A DNA stretch of 64,000 nucleotides, taken from contig NC_082596.1 in NCBI RefSeq assembly GCF_030936135.1, positions 99,060,449 through 99,124,448 on the forward strand. The letters run 5' to 3'. The stretch comes from Gavia stellata. Lineage: Eukaryota; Chordata; Aves; Gaviiformes; Gaviidae. Positions 58,241-64,000 of the stretch are shown piece by piece. The notes beneath the pieces were generated by a model. It was not told the DNA's origin and made no database searches. It was given only the letters and a program-made list of their open reading frames with translations. A program made the translations under genes and the position numbers. Position 1 is the stretch's first letter; every line of letters starts with the position of its first letter.

Positions 58241-61200
58241 ACACCAGAAACCATCTGTCTTGCATAGAGCTATAAATTAATACTCCCATTCTCTGCTCAG
58301 AAGGTCTCGCTAGCTATTCAAGCCTACACCGCTGACCTAAGCAAATATTAAGAGCCCTACTTTACAGAGCTAGGGAAACCCATCCTCTCAATTACACATC
58401 TGTCTACAGAAACAGACAGATTCTCAGTGTGGACAACAGGGGTATATTAGGGACAGTGAAGAAACACTAACAAGTGGCACTCATGTAACCACAGCACCAC
58501 TATTATTCTTCCTCTTCTGTAATCAGTATGCCAATACGAGCAGGCCATTGCTTAGGATGAAACAAGATCCCACTCTTCCCCTCCCTCCTGGAATACTTTT
58601 CACATCCTGCAAGCTTTTAATTTCCATAACTTCTCTCCTGCTGAGGAGAGTTGGAGGAAAGCTTTTATATGACAACCTTTTATGATCTAAATTAATTCCT
58701 AAAGCCTACACCAAGTATTTCCTTTTTCCATTATACCTAAACCTTTAAATGACTTGTGATTAAATTGAACCTGATGTTCCACAAATGCCTTAAATCCCCC
58801 TGTACCTAGAAAAAACCTTTTGGTTTTTGGCATCTTTTTTCCCTTCAGATGTAGACATAAAAATCAAAGTAGCAACTCTTTGAAAGTGGTTTCCATTGAG
58901 GAATGCTTCAATACTTTGTGCATTCTGAAGACCATAAATCACTCCATTCTTCTCATGGGTCTAATCATCATTAAAAGCAATCAAATTTCCAAAAGCCATG
59001 CTCATATCTAGTCCACATGGGAAAAAAATGCATAAAATATTCCAAGTGAATATAGGAAACTCGCAAGAAAGTGAGACCCAAGCAAAATATTACAAGCCAT
59101 TTAAAAATGTCTTCAACTCCCCAATTTGCTGACAGAGCCAAAATTTGGGACACTAAACTTAGAAGTGCATGAAAAGCATGGTACATTCTACTAAATCCAC
59201 TTAAGTATATGGGGGAGGGGGGGGAGAACTCTCAGCCTAAATTGTTTGGTTGTGTTTTTGTTTGTTTAAAATCCTATCTTACCTAAAACACCTGCAAAGT
59301 GAATTCCTGTGAAACAGACCCATTACTGGGTGGGTGGACAGGGGAAAGCCAAAAGTATTCAGTGCCTTCCCAAAGAAGTTACAGCACTTTACAGAAGCAT
59401 GACTTGAATATATTTGGTATAAATAAATACCCCATTAAGGAGGTACTTCAACTTGGGCTAGATAAAGCATGCTTCCTGCAAGGCCGCTTAACACACAGAA
59501 TTACTATTTGGGGGGCAGCGGGAAGGAAGAAATACTATTCACAGTTCACTCTCAGACACTCTTAAGAAAAGCAGCATTAATTTTTTTTCCATGTTTGGTT
59601 TGAGTTAGAGCACAATGGTCTGAGTATCCAAAGTACTGAATGCCATAAACAGACTTCAGAGCTCTCTAGCTCAAGACGACAAACAAGACAGTGTAAATAG
59701 TCAGCCAACAAGACTGGTTATAGTTGACAAACAACCAGACCAATGGTAATAGACAGGTGAAAAGAACCACAATGCAGTGCATTGAAAAGAAAATTACCAC
59801 AGGCTTAGCCAGTGATTATTGTGGGAGGGTAACCAGGCTTGGCAACTGGAGTTTCAAAACCTGACAAGATCTCCCAGTCTGTACCAGAGACATTTAGGTA
59901 TAAAGGTAATCAAAGTAGAAAGGTTTCTTTCATTCACTTGCTCTAGTTACAGTGCCAACTTGGATGGAAAGTTAAAAAAAAAAATCCTCAAAACAAACAC
60001 ACTTGTCTGAATCAAGTTAAGATTGCCTCTTCAGCTGAGACTCCCTGTCGTCTCATTGTTACTAAACACTTAAATAAGAACTTCCTTGGAAATAACCAGA
60101 CTACTAAAGAACAAGTTATTCTGGGTAAGAGAAACTCTCTCCATCAACAATATCAACTAAATACACCACTAAACAAAACCACACACACAAAGTCTGGAGG
60201 CAGATTCACAGTACTGAGTTACTTAAGAATCAGAAGACAATGCATTTTCGTATTAACTTCTCAGCCTCTTAAGAACATTGCAAAATGGTAAACACCCAAC
60301 ATCATGACATACTGAAGAAGTGTAAGTGACATAATAGTGTATTTTTTAAAAGAAAATAACTGTAAACTGATTTAAAATACACAAAAATGGAAAATGGGCA
60401 TTTCCCTGCATTCTTGTCTTTCTGCAGCTCAGTTCAAGCTTTGCAGCTCTTTTGCTGTAGAGCTCTTCCTGGACAGGTACCTGACACCACTAGTTTGCAT
60501 CTCAAATGCTTCCACTTTGTTCAGGTAAGCTGCTCTCCAAAGAGGTCCTACTGGTTTAACTTCACCACACACAAAATATTTGATTTGAATCAGTCTTCCC
60601 GTGCTTGCTTTATTTTCTTTAGCCATTTTCCAATCATCCTTAGCTTGATTGAACCTGTGGGAGTCAAACAGCGTACCCACAATACATCCTTCAGCAAACA
60701 AGCAGTGATGACATGCAGACTGTAACATACAATATTTCTACATTAACTGGTGAAAGAAGTTGCCTCTCAAAGTAAGCCAGATCCCACAGTACATCATTGC
60801 AACACAAAGCGGGGGCTCCAGCTCTTGGCATAGCAAATACCTGAATCCAGAGGGAGTCAGGAAATCCTGTCTACCACAGACAGGCAGTATATTTTGCATT
60901 TAGGCAGAAGAACAGCTTCCAGCCTTGCAGAGTTTAGTACTCACTAAAAGCTGGGAGCCACCGTCTCACTTAAAATGCCACAGCCAGCTGCCATCCAAAG
61001 ACATTTAAGCCACATTTGGCATTGTGCCATCATATGTCAACACCTCTTATAAATCATGATGGAAGTGTTTGTGAAGATGGGACCATGAGTAAAAGCCTCT
61101 TTCTCTGACTCATACATAGACATATGTAACATCTATGCAATATCAGGATGTTAAACAGATATTATGATTTGACTATGCTTCATTAAAGCTACCTTTTCTG

Positions 61201-61524
61201 TTACTTCCACACCATCTCTTAGTTCTGTGTAAAGAGGAAAGAAACAAAGTGATATGACTACAACATTACTCCCCCTCAAAAGGTGAGGGGTACAAGTCTC
61301 AGGTCTGTGTATTTCATTCACCTTATACTGGCTTGTACGCAAAAGCTAACGGAGGGTTTTCTTTACTGGAACACGTTTTCCTCTTCCATTTGAATCTGGA
61401 GGAGCAAGTAAAACAAAAAGCCCAGGGCTAATATGGAATGCTGGGGTAAAGCAACCTGATTTTTCTTATGTGAAGAACAAATGAAACCAAGAAAGGAAGG
61501 AAGGTGATGCGGTAACGGCGCAAG

Positions 61525-61640
61525 ACAGAGTCTGAAGATCTGGCTTCTATTTCTGACCCTACTATGGACTTTCTGTGCAGTCTTGCAACACTATTTTTGT
61601 TGGTTTTTTTTTTACCACTGTGTCCCTAGTGATTTGAAAA
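61525..61640 (+). repeat. Ancient L2/L3/MIR-type fragment
   Basis: The stretch beginning 'tctgaagatctggcttctat', 'ttctgaccctactatggact', 'ttctgtgcagtcttgcaaca' resembles the conserved core 'tctggattctattcctggct', 'ctgtgtgaccttgggcaagt' of old amniote LINE/SINE tails. It is interrupted by a T-rich run. Confidence 0.45.
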
Positions 61641-61789
61641 TAGGATGCTACTATTCCTGCACACAAAGACTAATTTATAGAACTGGGGTATCACCATGGT
61701 GAATGTTGCCTGTATTCAAATGCTGAAGTGTCCATCACAGAAAATCTTAAGCAGCTATAACTGAAAAAAGGAGCACGCAGCTCTACATG

Positions 61790-61925
61790 CTAACCTGAGA
61801 TTTGGCAGAACAGGGTTCTACTCTGAGCTCTGCATCAGATTTCTTCTGTGACCACGGACAAGTCACTTCAATGCTGTGCCATTTTTAAGATGTAGATAGC
61901 AAAGCTATCCACTAGGGCGGTATGG
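61790..61925 (+). repeat. Ancient L2/L3/MIR-type fragment
   Basis: Contains 'gggttctactctgagctctg', 'catcagatttcttctgtgac' and 'cacggacaagtcacttcaat', closely following the old core 'gctctgccactgacttgctg', 'tgtgaccttgggcaagtcac', 'ttaacctctctgtgcc'. It is the best preserved of the old fragments in this window. Confidence 0.6.
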
Positions 61926-63279
61926 TATGGAGAAGGTCAGACTGACGGAAGCATACACTACTCTGATATTGGAATAACAGAAGACATCAGGTGACACAGT
62001 GCTTGGTTCTGCACAGCTCCTTAAAACTGGTCCTGTTTAATGCAATGCTCTACAACATGCTGCTTGCTGTTTGATCGCAAGGAAACCCGCTCTCTTCCGA
62101 TCTCCTATTTATAACAGTTTCAAAACTCAACTTCAAATTAAAGAGTCTTTTCTCTTTATTGCTGGTCTAACCAAGCATGGCTTTCCTCATCTTTTAAAGT
62201 ATTTTACAAGAGTCACTCATTTAAGATAGTTACAAAACTGTTTAAACAGAGCATTAAAGAAGAGTCATTCAGGCAGAATTTAGGGCTCAAATGTTTTCTC
62301 ATCTGCAGCTGAATTCAGACTTGTGAAGAAAACCACACACTTGTTTCAGCATTTGAGTTAAATGACTTTTGGTTTAAGGTCATGTCTCTTAAACTACATC
62401 TCATTAGCCTCACTTGCCACTCTTGCCAAATGAGATGAACGCTTCCATCCGTTCCACTGAAGGCACTTCTGCAATTTCACATGGCTCCATGCATTACTAC
62501 ATTAGGAAAATAAAATAAATAAACAGAGGTAAGCAGTACAAGAGTTCACCTTGGCTGGTATTTTATCTTATCCTATATCCTTGACTATGCATGAATTCCT
62601 TCCATCTGCAGAGGAACATGGAATACACAAAAGCAGCAATGAGACTACCAGGCAGAAACCAGAGAAAGGAAATCAGAAAAGGTGGGAATAAAAAAGCGGA
62701 CGCAAGTTACCTTAGCCCCACTTTTAAAACAGTAACTGAAAAATTGCTATGTTTACAGTCCCTCAATGGTTTCTGTGTCAGATGTGATCAGTTTACAAAT
62801 AGAGATATTGCTAGCTGCAAGCCTTCCGTGCTTCCTAACAAATTCAGAATAACAATGGAAGTAGCAGTTGCAAGCATCCAGAAGTGTTTAAAAGAAAAAG
62901 AAATCAGGTCATTTATTCGAAGTACTTTTATAAACAAATTCAGGCATAAACATTTGCTTTTCACATGGCTGAAGAATGGGTCCAAATAACTTCTGATAGT
63001 TTGTGCTTTGAATTTCATCTTTTCACTTTAGAAAAATGCTAAAATGAATTTTTTTATATTTAATTTAGAAACCACTTAAAAATAAAGTAATTTATTAATT
63101 ACTTTTGCTCTTTATAAGCACGAAAGCACTGGAGAGATGTTTTACTTAGCAGGCAAAATTAAACAGACCCTTAGAGTTTCACTTCCATTTGTCACACAGA
63201 CAAAAGCAGAAGGGCCTGGAGAAAATGATCCTGGTTTCCGATTTTGAACAGCATGTTGCAAAACCAGAATTATCCTGCT

Positions 63280-63825
63280 GTCTTCAGTGTTGATGTGGCC
63301 TCACCTCGAGTACTGTGCGCAGTTCTGGGCCCCACCATTTAACAAGGAGGTGAAGGTCCTTGAATTCATCCAGAGGAGGGCAACAAAGCTGATGACAGGG
63401 CTGGAACGAATGTCCTCTAAGGAGCAGCTGAGGACACTGGGCTTCTTTAGCCTGGAGAGAAGGAGGCTGAGGGGCGACCTCACTGCTCTTTAGAGCTTCC
63501 TGAGGAGGGGAAGTGTGGAGGGAGGTGCTGGGCTCTTCTCCCTGGGATCCAGTGATAGAACGTGTGGGAACGGTTCAAAGCTGCACCAGGGGAGGTTTAG
63601 ACTGGACATTAGGAAGCATTTCTTCACAGAGAGGGTGGTGAAACCCTGGAACAGGCTCCCTAGAGAGGCGGTCGATGCCCCAAGCCTGTCAGCGTTTAAA
63701 AGGCATTTGGACAACGCCCTTAACAATACGTTTTAACTTTTGGTCAGCCCTGAGCTAGTCAGGCAGTTGGACTAGATGATTGTTGCAGGTCCCTTCCAAC
63801 TGAAATAGCCTATTCTGTTCTAAAA
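63280..63825 (+). mobile_element. CR1 LINE 3' end, 5'-truncated, one in-frame stop
   Basis: Translation gives the CR1 pol C-terminus ([45 protein letters not shown], then [33 protein letters not shown]). The frame is broken by one TAG at 63491-63493 and resumes in the same frame, ending with TAA at 63734-63736. The 3' UTR has 'gttggactagatgattgttg' and 'cccttccaac' but lacks the clean octamer repeat seen in the 25.9-kb copy, which suggests a different CR1 subfamily. It lies in the SMIM13 intron, antisense to that gene. Confidence 0.93.
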
Positions 63826-64000
63826 TCATTTTAATCTTTCAGCAAAAGAGTAATTAAAGATCTCATATGCATGCTCTGAAAACAGCAAAACCCTAGTGAG
63901 TATCATGTTTCACTTTCTAAAACATGAAAAGCAGCCAGACAACACCTAATGAGCATATAAAGATTTGAATTAAAAAACCACTCAGAATAAACATCCACTT

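Larger units (their letters stand above)
57193..64000 (-). other. SMIM13: SMIM13 upstream intron (partial)
   Basis: Sequence beyond the acceptor of the last SMIM13 exon. No exon encoding the hydrophobic N-terminus was found on the - strand up to the window edge, so the intron is at least 6.8 kb, which fits the long intron of the mammalian gene. It contains three probable old L3/L2-type fragments and a CR1 tail; the rest is AT-rich with nothing recognised. Confidence 0.75.

Overview
This is an avian (bird) genomic window. Two 3' ends of CR1 LINE retrotransposons lie at about 25.9-26.6 kb and 63.3-63.8 kb, the dominant interspersed repeat of birds. The two genes present are vertebrate genes in the order known from amniotes. 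I see no operons, CRISPR arrays, phage, integrated virus, tRNA or rRNA.

The left 40 kb is NEDD9 (HEF1/CAS-L) on the + strand. The window opens in a CpG-rich block (about 1-320) that looks like the downstream edge of a promoter/first exon. The short first coding exon, which supplies about four residues in mammals, is not visible and is probably just outside. Six coding exons follow: 16488-16928, 33004-33105, 34291-34392, 34836-36059, 36389-36478 and 37869-38378. All six intron boundaries are phase 0. Together they encode an SH3 domain, a YxxP-rich substrate region, a serine-rich stretch with a four-helix bundle, a YDYVHL motif and a C-terminal FAT-like domain: 820 residues counted from the MARAL methionine. 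The 3' UTR probably ends just after an ATTAAA at 40474-40479.

From about 40.5 to 53.56 kb there is no convincing gene. This is a more GC- and CpG-rich intergenic block whose open frames show no family signature. It holds a short palindromic, MITE-like element at 49514-49607 and one probable old repeat.

The right end is the 3' part of SMIM13 on the - strand, convergent with NEDD9. It comprises a long AT-rich 3' UTR (about 53565-56998), the last coding exon (56999-57192) and part of the upstream intron, which runs off the window.

NEDD9 is a docking protein of focal adhesions, SMIM13 a small membrane protein. They are neighbours by synteny and nothing suggests a joint function. The points most worth a second look are the homopolymer-rich block inside the first CR1, the 49.5 kb palindrome, turnover of tyrosine motifs and of one caspase site in NEDD9, the all-phase-0 exon design, and recurrent T/G-rich tracts. 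I did not find an undescribed multi-gene system here.
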